Shown: one piece after another, positions 33,941-44,455 of the stretch
Layout of the letters: every line of letters begins with the position of its first letter
Position numbering within the stretch: the stretch's first letter is position 1
Source: Gautieria morchelliformis
Lineage: Eukaryota > Basidiomycota > Agaricomycetes > Gomphales > Gomphaceae
Direction of reading: 5' to 3'
Assembly (NCBI GenBank): GCA_015179125.1
Contig: WHVA01000262.1
Location: 88,036 to 152,035, forward strand
Length of the DNA: 64,000 nucleotides
Notes under the pieces: model-generated
The model's input: the letters and a program-made list of their open reading frames with translations, nothing else
What the model was told of the DNA's origin: nothing
The model's database searches: none
Position numbers and translations under genes: made by a program

Positions 33941-34076
33941 CAAAACATAAGTATTGCTTGTTACTGTACTGTATGTCTTCGTATGGAGCCAGCTAGCAGA
34001 TCATAGTTGTTATTGCCAGGACGATATACAAGGCGCTTTTTACTACTTAGTAACATGAGAACGTACTACGAGATCC

Positions 34077-35137
34077 TCAATCCAGGCGGGGTGGTGTGAT
34101 CGCCTTGTCGTCCTTAGGCTCGAGTTCAGGGTCGGCACCATTCCTTTCGTGACCAACTTCATCGGCATCTTTGTCCCTATCCTCCCTCCTGACGCTGCTC
34201 CTGCTTCTGCTCCTCCTGCGTCTCTCCGTGCTCCTGCTGCGCCTCCTCCTCCTGTCCTCACCATCATCATCCCGGTCCCTCCTCCTATCATCACGGTCAC
34301 GGTCCTTGTCTTTGCCATCATCCTTATCACGGTCCTTCTTCCTATCGTCTTTGTCGTCATCCCTGTCGCGGTCGCGTCTTGGGCTGGCAGAGCGAGAGCG
34401 GCTACGCCTATCTCGTCTGCTACCACGACGAGGGGGAGAGCGTTTGCCATCGTAGCGCCACACCGCGGAGGGAGGATTCTTGGCCCACTGGAGACAGGTT
34501 TAGGCAAGTCACCAAAGATTCAGAGGAAAATGAGGTGCTTACCTGGACACTCAGACGATAACCGTTAAGACTCCTACCATGCCTACGAGACAGAGTGGCA
34601 TTAGGTTGTTTTAGTCTGGCGGGTAACAAATAGACGGGCTGACATTTCATAATACGCATCTTCTGCGTCACGCGTGCTGCGGAATTCAACAAATGCATAA
34701 CTGGCGACAGCAGAGAAATGGGAGGATCGTTGAGCGACTCGAACTCGTCAGAAATTGAAGCAGATCGAAATCGTAGGGAGGGTGTGAACGCGTGCAATCG
34801 AAGGAGGGACGTATCGTGGAAGCGCGCACGCGATAGACTTCAACTCGTTTGTGCAGAGACTCGATGCATCGACTCGAATTGACTCGGGGTAGTGCGAACG
34901 CTCGAAGAAAGGGCGGCGCGTGCGGATCGGAGCGGACACTCACGGGCTGGCTGATGCATAGTTACGCGGCGCGGGAACGTCGCAACGAACGAGAGGTCCG
35001 TATCTAGCACCAAATGATACTGGTCAGTGACAACGGCCACGAAAAAAAAACCATGCCACCCACCTTTCAAACTCATAGGCAAGGTCACGGGCCCTGGTGT
35101 GGCGATCAAAGCCGCTCACGAACAGGATACGAGGCAT
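34077..35137 (-). CDS. SR-type splicing factor: RRM plus RS domain
   Basis: Five exons (35137-35064, 35003-34944, 34700-34644, 34582-34543, 34487-34077) give 213 residues. The N-terminal RRM begins MPRILFVSGFDRHTRARDL (RNP2-like). YGPLVRCDVPAP follows and YAFVEFRSTRDAEDAYYEMH is the RNP1 strand and helix. Next come GYRLSVQWAKNPPSAVWRY, and a C-terminal tail made almost entirely of Arg, Ser, Asp and Lys (RRSRSRSASPRRDRDRDD and similar). This is the layout of SR proteins that bind exonic enhancers and recruit the spliceosome in the nucleus, resembling fission yeast Srp1. Regulation by SR kinases through the RS region is expected from the family. The second intron (about 240 nt) is long for this locus. 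Confidence 0.85.
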
Positions 35138-35901
35138 GAAGGTTAGATTTTAGCGATTTCTTAAGAGAGTGAGTGCTGGTCCCTCGAGGTCAAAGTGGAA
35201 CAGTAAAGTTTACAGCAACGTGGGAAAAGCTGACGTAGAACCTTCTAGCCACCCAACCTTTTAACTCCGCTCGCTATAGTGACTCTTGACCGCAGGCTGG
35301 CCAATGCAATTGGGATGTATCACGCCTCTATTTGCATCAACAGTCGTCTCAGTTCGTCCAGAGTAGTGGAATTTTCGACATGTAAGCTCAGTTCGCGGGG
35401 ACAGAGGACTCTCGTAACCTCGTTGCAACCATGTGGCCATTGACCAACCCGTGATGCTCTGGTTCTAGTTCCTGGTTCCCTGTAAGCTCAACATGACCCA
35501 TGTGGTGTCCCTGAGCATCTTGGCCACATGCACCTTGCATCATCATGGGCTCCCCAGATCACTTGCAGTGGCTTGGACTGGTCGTTAGTAACGCGAATAT
35601 TGCGGAGTAAGCACTGTTCACTGCTGTTCTAAAAATGTGCGGATATTGATCACAATAGTATCCCACTAGCCATGCATCATTTCGCAGGACATGGGACACG
35701 ACACGGCCGTATGAGCGTCATGATCATCCGAAAAAAAGGAGTAGTCTACCGACACCTGTCCCATAGCGCTCCATAGTGTCCGAGAACAGCGAAGGATATG
35801 TCCTAATGATCTTCCCCGATGATCAGCGCCCTTTGTGCCCCTTACCACTGCCGTCTTCATAAATACTGAGTGCTCGGCAAAGTATGGTTAAGCCGTTGAC
35901 A
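35138..35901. other. Intergenic, no gene recognised
   Basis: About 760 bp upstream of both the splicing-factor gene (minus) and the carboxylesterase remnant (plus). Only short frames occur. No transposon ends or strong repeats were seen. Confidence 0.4.
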
Positions 35902-37390
35902 TGACCCTACTGTGGATTTCATTCCTGGCCTCCTGCTTCATCGATATTGTCCAGGGTACACCCATAGCTCGTGAGTCCGCGCCTGCCGTGACCCTTGATG
36001 ACTCTGGTGCTGTGTCCAGCTTCCTCGGCACCCCCTTCGTACAACCACCGTGAGTCTTCCACGTTAAAGTAGATATGCAAAGGATAAAGTAGTTCTCTCA
36101 ATGACTGGGGACTTACGATTAGACCAATGACGTGTACGAAGCCACTGCGTTTTGGCCCTTCCTGCCCTCAACAGGCGGTTCAACTGCCGTGGTGCAGACA
36201 CAAATTCTATTTTTCAGCGCACCGTACCTGACTCAGGACTGCCTGTATTTATCACATATATGGCGTCTCAATCACTGACATGCCTTCTCAGAACCATAAG
36301 TATAGTGATAGCTGCATCGATTCCTGCTGGGCAAATGCTCCCTGTGGTTGCGGTAAGCCCATGCGCTTTTAGACTTTGCTGTTGATTCCAACGAATGTCA
36401 GTAGATATTCAGCGGCGGTTTTGAGCTTGGAGGTGCTTCAACGTATGATGGGAGTGTCATTGTACAAACTTCGATTCACATGGGTCAAACGGTGATATGT
36501 GATGTGCGTCTGAACGAGTTGCACCTCGATAGGGCATGGCTTAAGAGCGGCTACAGGCTGTCCCGTGTTTCTGGCATTTATGTATTATCGAAAAGTTGCT
36601 GGGGTACATTAGTATTTGTTTCCTAGCGGGTCAAGAAGTGAAAGACGCCGAACTCGGTAACCTCGGTTCAAACCAAGGTTACCGACTTCGGCGTCTTTCA
36701 CGACCTTGTAAAGTTTACAAGGTCGTGAGGTTTTTTTTTTTTTTTTTTCATTCGAAAGACGCATATCTCATATTCAGGACCCTCTTGAAGTACTGCGATG
36801 GATACAGAAATACATTGTGGGTTTGGTGGAGATCCGTCGAAGGTCACAGCCTACGCTAACATCATGGCAATCTGATACATATCCTTGCACACTAACAGAT
36901 GGGGTCCGCAGGCGCTATATCCGTCTCCCTGCAAATGTTAACGAACGGGGAGGACACCGAAGGCCTCTTCCGGGCTGCTTTCATGGAATATGGGTCCCCA
37001 ATCTCTGTTGGCGATATTACTCATGGCCAGTCATACTACGACGCTCTGGTGGAAGAAGTTGGCAGTTCCGCGCCAGATACACTGGCGTGTTTACGTACAG
37101 TGGACTAATTGTATTTGCACACGGCCATGGATAATTCACCGAGTATGGTTTCATACCAGGTGATTTCAAGATTATCATTCGTTTTCAGACGCGACTGCTG
37201 AATATTTACTCATCCTTTGGCTTTAGCTTGGTTGCTAGGGCCTGGTGGCCTCTTTCTCGGAGACCCACAACAGCAGTTAGTAGCTGACAGGAGTATCTCC
37301 AAAATACCTATTGTCACTGGTATGAACACCAACGTTTACACATGATTCACCATTACTTCTTTAACCAGCCAACGCGGATGATGGGGGCAC
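35902..37390 (+). pseudogene. Type-B carboxylesterase/lipase pseudogene
   Basis: The ATG at 35902 begins a signal peptide (MTLLWISFLASCFIDIVQG), then VTLDDSGAVSSFLGTPFVQP, the usual start of secreted fungal COesterases. IFSGGFELGGASTYDGSVIV near 36401 is the oxyanion-hole region. GQEVKDAELGNLG lies near 36632, WIQKYIVG near 36804, SAGAISVSLQMLTNGEDT at about 36905 (nucleophile-elbow region, the Gly-Glu before Ser lost) and GPGGLFLGDPQQQLVAD near 37231. The ends of the remnant are open: nothing after the DDGGT segment matches the family's last third, and a block between about 37108 and 37225 is deleted. A one-base loss at about 36824 breaks VGFGGDP, and an insertion at about 36669-36770 splits the gene. 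The enzyme cannot be made as it stands. Intact family members hydrolyse esters outside the cell. Confidence 0.8.
36638..36748. repeat. Inverted self-duplication of coding sequence with poly-T tail
   Basis: Positions 36638-36668 are carboxylesterase coding sequence. Positions 36671-36701 are its reverse complement with two mismatches, leaving a 2-nt loop. A perfect palindrome of 11+1+11 nt follows (36702-36724), then GTGAGG and an 18-T run (36731-36748). The insert interrupts the gene between the codons for GNLG and the next conserved segment. It looks like a template-switch or foldback event and is not a classic transposon: no target duplication was seen. Confidence 0.75.
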
Positions 37391-37725
37391 GTGAGTGAAC
37401 TCCTCGACTGCTTCTTGTCATTACGATATTGACTCATTTTAATCTGTTCTCCTTGACCAATCTCAATGTCATGTAACGAACATAATTTTATCATCAATGA
37501 CGCTTAAGTCAAGGTCTGGGGCCTGCATATGCCACGTCTGTAGTTTGGAGCCATCTCTGCCCCTTCTTGTGTGATTTTCTGATCTTCCATAGAAGCTGAG
37601 ACAATTCCTCGTGTCCAGCCGACAGGTGCTCGAGTGATGGGCTGGATCCGACCCATTGTCTTTTGCCCATCCCAGAGGGTATGCTGTTCTTGGGAGCAAT
37701 GTCTTCATACATATTTATTTTTCGT
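37391..37725. other. Short intergenic gap
   Basis: About 335 bp between the broken end of the esterase remnant and the 3' end of the kinase gene. No structure was noticed. Confidence 0.35.
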
Positions 37726-40094
37726 TTATTGCCTGTTCTCGTGGATGTGTATAGCCGGAATTGGCTTGTATAGTGACCTGGGCAGGCTCGTCGTTGATTG
37801 GAGTGTCCGTATCCATATCCTTATCCCTATCCAGGATAGTTTTTTCCAGAGAATTCTGCGCATTGCCTCATGCCCATGAACACTCCCTGAGCCTCCAGTT
37901 TGGGGAATGAAATGCCACATGTTTTTAAAATACGACATAGCATCCAGCATTGGCACAAAACGATGAAGTGCTGGATGGAGGGCTTTTCTCCAAGCATTTT
38001 CAGAATACTGTAACAGCTGTATCCTCCCACCGTCTTCACCAATACGGTTTCTGGACAGGGTGCAAAATGCGCGATTGCGACGATCAATGCCATCTTTTGA
38101 CATCTCTTCCTTGGGATTACAGGGAGATGCTCAGATAAAAAAAAGCACAATGACCCAGAAGACTGGCTTGACATCATGCAGTGGTAATTCCTGAGGAGGT
38201 GGTGATGTTGGAATGGAAGGCAATACCATGGTTTCTGCAGCTTCCTTCCAAAACCTGATCCAAAAATCAGGTTCACTGCTTGTTTCAGGTGCTTCTGCAA
38301 AAAATTGTTCATGTTGACTGAAAAACCATGGGTAAAAATTGGGCATGTCACGATAATACAACCGATCCATAGCAATGAACATTGGTGTATCCTAAAGAGA
38401 GACAATTTTTATAGGAACAAGCTTAGTCGATACTAAACAAACTGACCATGGTGTCAACACCAACTCTTGCCACCTTTGTTGGATCAAGCTCGGCAGCAAG
38501 CTCAAGGTCAAGCAATGTGACAGTTCCAAGATGTTGGGTCATAATGCCATTAACATGATGATGCTGAAATGTATCTTTATATGACGGATTGATAAATTTT
38601 GCAAAAGACTCCGGCTGTTCCTCTGCATGTGGTTTATGAGTGCCACTAATTTGGTGTGGGTTTAGGAGGATGTTAGACCAGGACACATCTCTATGTAGCA
38701 GATGCCGCTTAGTGTTAATGAATCGTAGTACTAGTCAAGAGTACTGTAAATAGCCATCATCATAATGACAAGGATGCAAACGTACTTTCAACAAGATCGA
38801 ACATGGCTATGAGAAAGGTCTTGATACTCCCACATGAGCTCAGAGATTCCCCGATCATATCGTAAAGCAACATTTGTCGAATATAAGTTGCATCGGACTC
38901 TGCTTCATTAGGAAGTAGCTCATAAAGATGTGGAGAGTCATTGTGATCACCGAGCAAGGTCACAATACCAGCTACCAAGCCATTTTTGTGAACGCGCTCA
39001 GACACCTCTGCTTCGTTCAATCGGCCACCAGATTGCCTCCAAACAAGCTTGACAACAACCACTTGGCCCTCTGGACTATAACCCCCGGCTATAAATCACT
39101 TGGGTCTCCAACCATCGTCCAGGTGGAATATCAACGTTAGCGTGTATTTTTTACCTCGCCATGGCAACATGTAAGAAACTAAGCAATTCTTCTGGTTGCA
39201 GAAAAGATGCAATCGTGTGTCTTCGAGCATATTTTCCCTTCGGTGCAGCGCATAGACAAATGAAAACAGCCTCTGTAGATTGTCCCACTTGCAACATGGA
39301 GAGAATATGATTTTTGAAACACCATACCAAATGAACTGGAGTCCATCGATGCATGTATAAAATCCAAGGAATCCACTGTGATTGACTTGGTTTCTTGAGC
39401 ATGACCGCAGATAGGAAACTGTTTGCGCTTTCTCTTGTAATGTGCTTTCGGAGTCAACTTGGGGCATATTTCTACCTTTAGCTTCACCAACATAGCCCAA
39501 GGAATCCCACTGTGTAGTAAACAAAGGTTTCTTCTTCAGTTCCTCCTTCGGTTCCTCCTTCGATTGGACAAATTGACATATGTCCTCTTGCATTGCAGCA
39601 ATAGAGCCAATGCTGATATGGCCTGGATGGTCATCTGCTGCTTGTGGAGTGCAGGTTGAAATTTCAATCGCTTGGCATAGATGATCTTTTGGAAGAGAAA
39701 GACACCAATCATCATCATCGATCTCAACAAGCAGTGTCAGCCCTGAGAGAAGATGCATGATTCGTTGGTACATATCTTTCTCCATGCAAGAACTAGATAT
39801 CTGAAATACAAGATCAGCAATGGTAACCCCAAGGCTTCCTTCCAAGTTTTCTTTCTTAGAAATGTTAAGCTGAGGGGCTTTATCGAGGAAAATTTTACAG
39901 AAATCAGGCTCCAGGGTGGTTGCTTTCGAGTGAAAGATGTTTCTTTGAATGTGTTCCAGAATGGCTTTGGTCAAGTCAGTGTGGTAATCAGAATTGCGTC
40001 CTGCTTTAATAGGGGTGTTCTTCAACACAGGGTTGATATTGCCCTCCGCTGCCTCTGGAGTTGTGGCACGCTGTTGATTTGATTTCGGTGGCAT
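37726..40094 (-). CDS. FunK1 fungal-type protein kinase
   Basis: The start at 40094 gives MPPKSNQQRATTPEAAEGN. The long first exon ends at a GTAAAA donor after LPWRG, and further exons follow. The N-terminal ~250 residues are the family's own extension. VVVVKLVWRQ (about 39050) contains the ATP-binding lysine. LLHRDVSWSNILLNP (about 38690) is the catalytic loop with HRD and the metal-binding Asn. VTLLDLELAAEL replaces DFG, as is usual in FunK1. MFIAMDRLYY is the GTxxFMA-like element, HDVKPVFWVIVLFF is the HDxESxFW motif, and a helical end (LHPALHRFVPMLDAMS, GHEAMRRIL) completes it. FunK1 kinases are expanded in multicellular basidiomycetes; substrates are unknown. Exon boundaries after 38440 and near 38100 are approximate. 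A decayed relative lies at 5138-5866. Confidence 0.8.
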
Positions 40095-40271
40095 CTTGCT
40101 CGGGGCTTATTAGTGTTATGTGTCACATTTGCGACACCTGACTTGTGTAAGGGGAACAGAGAAATTAATAAATAACTAGAGGCCAGCGTCGCTGGCGTGG
40201 CCCTTGTTGAAGATGTCTGAGATGTTTGACCAGGCTCTGTTTTATGTTATTTTTTAAATCAATTATGTACA

Positions 40272-40622
40272 CTACTTTTCAAAAGCTGCCTCTTTGTTTT
40301 TTGTCGGGTCAAAGGTAACGGAGTCACCAACATCAGAATAGAATGCTTGATTTTCAGATACTTTGTCATACAGTACAAGAATCTGTGCACGAAATTAATT
40401 ACTCGCCAACAAACAACCTTCAATGTAAGTTGGATTGTAAGTATACACGGCAAGATCCAACTTGAAGTCAAATCTGAAGTTATCTACATACGTATGTTCC
40501 AGTTGGACAAAGTGATCACAGGAATAGACGGGGAAGAGGTTTACTGAGCAATCACGTTTGATTTGATCAAAATAGTGTTTGAAATCATTAGGGATGGGAT
40601 AGGTCATCGTATCATCATCCAT
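40272..40622 (-). CDS. Small unknown protein downstream of the kinase gene's start
   Basis: Two exons. The first starts at 40622 (MDDDTMTYPIPNDFKHYFDQ) and ends near 40436 after TYIEG at a GTTGTT donor. The second begins after GTGCACAG with ILVLYDKVSENQAFYSD and ends KEAAFEK at the stop 40272-40274. The product is about 100 residues with many aromatic and charged residues (HFVQLEHTYVDNFRFDFKLD) and looks like a folded beta-rich domain. No family is recognised. The gene is only about 180 bp from the FunK1 start and on the same strand. Confidence 0.5.
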
Positions 40623-41137
40623 GGACAACTGGGAGGAAGCTGTATCAGCATCTGCAGTTTAAAGGCCGGTGTAGTAAATTCAAAGGGAGGAGTATTGTAG
40701 AGATACCTTTTTTTCCTGGTGAGATCTTCAAGATACAGGTACAGAAGGACAGGAGTGGTCTAGAGATAAAGACAGTCTGAATTTAATCTTTTGCAGGTAG
40801 ACAACGGGAAGGGATAGGGCATATCCTTTGTTGAAACCACGGTGACGATGTGATGTTTGGGGGATGTAGTTTCAAGTAAATGACAACGACAAGTCAGGGA
40901 GAGAGGGCATCGTCAGGCAAAGTCGATAGACTCGTGGCAGAGGTTGTTATGTAAAGGATGTCGATCTTAAGACCTTGTATCACAAGGGCACTACAGAACT
41001 TGACCAATGAGTGGTATTCTGAATGCTACGTAGTGACAGGTAAGAGTAAGATGCGATGGGGGCTGCTGGCCAGTTCCCACGCATAAACTATACAGTGGGT
41101 CCCTAAGGGGCCCACTGGGATTATGTAATAACTAATG
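40623..41137. other. Intergenic, no gene recognised
   Basis: About 515 bp up to the left target duplication of the hAT element. No supportable coding pattern. Confidence 0.35.
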
Positions 41138-41975
41138 TAGTGATGGGCACGGCTTGGCCCAGGCCATCTGCCAAGCCAGGCCGAGCCGCCGATAGGCCGA
41201 GCCAAACCAGGCCCAAGCCGTTGGCACATCCGGCTCCAGGGCCTGGCTCAGGTTTTGACAGGCCAGAGCCGAGCCAGGAAGCCAGGGCCTGTGGGCGCTT
41301 AAATCCAGGATCTTCGGTCGCCGAAAAGGACATCTGTGCTCTGATACTGGCACGTACATAAGCAGTTTTTCATGATATGTAGTGTAGTTACAGTGGTCTT
41401 AAACCTTACTCTCTACCCCCTTGCCATCTGTTGGAGTTGCAAACCGCAGCGCCTGAAGCCCCTGATTAGTCAGCAGGTCATTATTGACCGTTTTAGGTCT
41501 TGCGCAGTCGCAAGAAATTCTTTTATTCCCCTTTATTGCGAGTCTTATTGTTCTCATGAAATTATAAGTAGCTATTGTCATGTAAAGTCTCCCTCAGTGG
41601 TTTGACACCGTGCAAACACTGAATTGATTTGTCGTTGTATAGTCTTGTTATTATTATACCATCCACTTGCCATGCGTCGTCATCGTATCGATGATTCCGA
41701 CGATTCCAGGGCAGGTAGTGATTGTGATGACATCATCGACGATGAGGAAGAATGTTAAGGAAGAATTTTAATCTCTTTTGCACTACATACAAAAAAATGA
41801 TATCTGTGTCTACAATCCATTCCCCCACCAACAAGCCATGGCCCAAGCCAAGGCCAAGCTGGAGCCGAGCCAGGCCAAGTGCCAACGGCCTGGCTCAGGA
41901 TTTTGCAAGCCAAAGCCAGCACTAACCAGGCCAAAGCCACGGCTTTCAGGCCAAGCCAGGCCGTGCCCATCACTA
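41138..41975. mobile_element. Non-autonomous hAT transposon with intact ends
   Basis: The ends are perfect 16-bp inverted repeats (TAGTGATGGGCACGGC), and the element is flanked on both sides by the 8-bp duplication AACTAATG (41130-41137 and 41976-41983). An 8-bp duplication and a TAGxGATGGGC-type end are the signature of hAT elements. The terminal ~140 bp on each side are crowded with GGCTTGGCC/GGCCAAGCC copies, the usual subterminal binding sites of hAT transposases. The 838-bp body encodes no transposase. A short open stretch at 41672-41758 ends in an acidic tail (DDIIDDEEEC) and might be a leftover of one. The intact ends and exact target duplication suggest fairly recent movement by a transposase encoded elsewhere. 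Confidence 0.85.
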
Positions 41976-42046
41976 AACTAATGTACATGTAGATACACGG
42001 GTTATTTACACCCTCCCCCTCTATAGACAACTATAGGGGTCAACTA

Positions 42047-43350
42047 CTACTCATAGAGGTCATCCATGAGGGAGTCCTCTAGAGTGGCCGATACGATGAT
42101 GTCGTCGTCGTACGGGGCCGGTGGAGCGCATGACTCCTCTGGGGGCACCTCCGCGTCATCGGTGGTGATTGGGTGAGGCTGGTCGGCCTCACCACTAGCG
42201 GCGGTATCCACTTGGATGTTAAGGCCAGTGTCCTCGCGGAGCATGGCCTCAACGGCCGGGTCCTCAGTCTGAGGAGGGGGCTGGAAGCGCGCCAGCTCTT
42301 GGTTGAGCTGAGCGTGAGTGAGGGGTCGCGGCACCGCGGCCCTCACATGGCTGGTCTCGATGACCTTTTGTTGGCCATCGCGGGCGACGGCACTGAATGC
42401 CGCGCCGGTGATGCTGTGTTGAACATAATGTTCAATGCGTGCCACTCGCTCGCGAGTGACCCCCACGTAGCGGGCCAACCATCTCGCGATCTCGGCGAGG
42501 GGGATGTCAGGGCCGGCTCGGCCCTCCACAGGGAATGGGCCCGTGATTGAGAGCCACAGGTGGTGCTCTGAGGCGTCAGCACTTCCCTGGTGTCGACGAG
42601 GTTCGACCATTGGTCTGTTGAGCCGAATAGGTCGAGTAGCCTCACCCTGAGTGGTGATGCGACCCCTTTGACCCGGGGCGCAAGGGCCTTCAACCACATC
42701 CAGACGTCCATGTCGTCTAGGTTGAAGGTGTCAGGGGACACCCTGTTTTCCATTTCCAGTTCCGACACCACACCCAGTTCCGACTCCATTTCCGACTCCG
42801 GTTCCGGTTCCGATTCCATCTCCGCTTCCGGTTCCGATTCCATCTCTGCCTCCGCTTTCGGAAATGATTCCGCTTCTGGGAGAACTTCCACCAGTTCTGT
42901 TTGCCTTGCCAGTTCCACTCCAATTTCCGACTTCCACTCTCGGAACAGCGTCGGAAATCAAGCGACTCGCATAATAGGCGGCATCAAGGGTCGATCAAGG
43001 GTCAGGGAGGTGCAGGGTTGATGGCTGGTGCCAAGTGTTGTCCCTGGCTGCGCAGCATAGTATAATACGGGCTCGCTGACATTGGGGGTCCTTAGACTTT
43101 TCTCTTTGGATTTCCCCTTGTCAGGTGAGAATCCCCTCTCTTGTATGCTCTATGCATTTATACAGACTTTGGATTTCCCCTTGTCAGTTGTGTGGTAGTG
43201 TGATCTCCACAACCAACCAGGGTTGCCCTTACAGAAGGTGCCATCCGCATTGTCACGGATGGTGGATGGGATTCCTTCAGGGTTGTGTATCCAACCCTTC
43301 AGGATGGCCGCGATATCGTGCGGGGTGCCGCTGTCATGAACCGGTTTATT
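42047..43350 (-). pseudogene. C-terminal part of an unknown gene, split by a solo LTR
   Basis: Read on the minus strand, the protein runs HDSGTPHDIAAILKGWIHNP and on to the point just before FNLDDMDVWMWLKALAPRVK, where the solo LTR (42729-43233) is inserted between duplicated GAAGG sites. Removing the LTR restores one continuous frame. Downstream the frame shifts at a GGG run (42585-42587): one base is missing between NLVDT and ADASEHHLWLS. It then continues to an acidic tail (IIVSATLEDSLMDDLYE). The upstream part is probably at 44456-45456. No known domain was recognised. It may be the coding part of another repeat family rather than a host gene. Confidence 0.5.
42729..43233 (+). mobile_element. 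Solo LTR of the gypsy family, with target duplication
   Basis: The segment begins TGTCAGGGGACACC and ends GGGTTGCCCTTACA, matching in opposite orientation the LTRs at 45457-45924 and 51198-51677. It is flanked by GAAGG on both sides (42724-42728 and 43234-43238), the 5-bp target duplication made by integrases of this type. Internal sequence is absent, so it is the product of LTR-LTR recombination. It is more diverged and longer (505 bp) than the two LTRs of the nearby element. Confidence 0.9.
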
Positions 43351-43457
43351 TCACCAACTGCACTGAGCGCTTACACGGAATCTTTTCCCCCAATCGTCTC
43401 ATCAGACCACTGCCATCACATCTTCATACCCCAAGTTGAGCCATCACCTCCAGTGCC

Positions 43458-43919
43458 ATGTGCTTCACTGCCACTCCCACACGTGCGCCTACGCCATCAT
43501 TCCCTATGCAGATGTCGCCAAGCATTCGGGCACCATCACCGGTCCACACCAGGCGACGATCTGGCAGGATGAGTGCTGACAGCATGGATTGGGGAAGCCT
43601 TGATCCCCATGAACTCTTCTTTGACCCTTCCTCAGGACGAGTTGACATGCCTATGCACTATATTCCCTTTGTGCATGAGGGCAAGAGAAGTGTAAAGATT
43701 CAGATATTGGAAAGTGGGGTTAGCACCAGCTATGACCCATATTGTTTCGATCATTTCCAACCCTCTCAACCACCTAACCCTACACCACCCCCTTCAATTG
43801 ACTTGGAAAGTCAAGCATTGCCTCAGAGGCTGTGTCTGGAGCAGAGATGTGTGGTTCCGGATTGTTGGTTGGCTCAGGGGTTAGGACGACTCATTATTGT
43901 CTCCATGAGTCACTCTTGA
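43458..43919 (+). CDS. Unassigned ORF, possibly from a repeat
   Basis: An open frame of 153 codons. The middle part (PMHYIPFVHEGKRSVKIQIL) looks protein-like, while the N-terminal part is Pro/Ser-rich. No domain is recognised. It lies between two halves of a broken gene and just upstream of a dense TGACTC repeat, so it may belong to an inserted element. An intron-containing or truncated model is equally possible. Confidence 0.25.
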   Translation: MCFTATPTRAPTPSFPMQMSPSIRAPSPVHTRRRSGRMSADSMDWGSLDPHELFFDPSSGRVDMPMHYIPFVHEGKRSVKIQILESGVSTSYDPYCFDHFQPSQPPNPTPPPSIDLESQALPQRLCLEQRCVVPDCWLAQGLGRLIIVSMSHS

Positions 43920-44215
43920 TTTACCAGTATCCCTCATGACTCACTCTTCTTGTTTTCATTGACTCATCATGACTCAGTTCCCCTATTGTGTACCATATCA
44001 GCTTTATTGTCCTGACTCCTCTTCATGACTCACCTGACTCATTCTGACTCGTTCTGACTCATTCTGACTCATTGTGACTCATCCCTCTTGTTGTTCTGAC
44101 TCCTTCTCATACTCACCTGACTCACTCTGACTCACTCTGACTCATTCTGACTCATTCTGACTCATTCTGACTCACGGTGACTCATCCCTCCTATTCTCTT
44201 CTGACTCATCCCCCT
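43905..44215. promoter_or_regulatory. Dense cluster of TGACTC(A) motifs
   Basis: About 19 copies of TGACTC, most of them TGACTCA, spaced 8-25 bp apart in a C/T-rich background. TGACTCA is the core site of Gcn4/AP-1-type bZIP factors. A TAAATA-like box (44228-44233) follows, so this could be the promoter or LTR of an unrecognised element; it could also be a simple decaying minisatellite with a CTGACTCATT unit. Confidence 0.6.
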
Positions 44216-44455
44216 TTTCCAAAGTAGATAAATACCAGAGCTTGCTCCATGTATTTCGCTAGTTTGGTTATCATATACGTTACACCGTCTCCTGTGCCCT
44301 TAAGCACTTGAGGATACCTTGCTCACTCTATCGTCTCTCTTCTCTCAATCTCTTACTTCGAGGCTTGTCTACTTCAGACTTGTCCTTCTTCTTAACTCTT
44401 TCGACCAACCAGAACAGGCACCCCTTTTTAGTGCAGGGTCTTCAACATTGGGATC

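Noticed and set aside
34149-34568. Open frames on the plus strand opposite the RS domain
   Set aside because: Shadow of the Arg/Ser-rich coding sequence of the splicing factor on the minus strand.
36638-36748. Pol III gene or SINE, from the hairpin, GGTTCAAACC and poly-T run
   Set aside because: The left arm is plainly esterase coding sequence, no A box is present, and the GGTTCAAACC arises at the hairpin loop.
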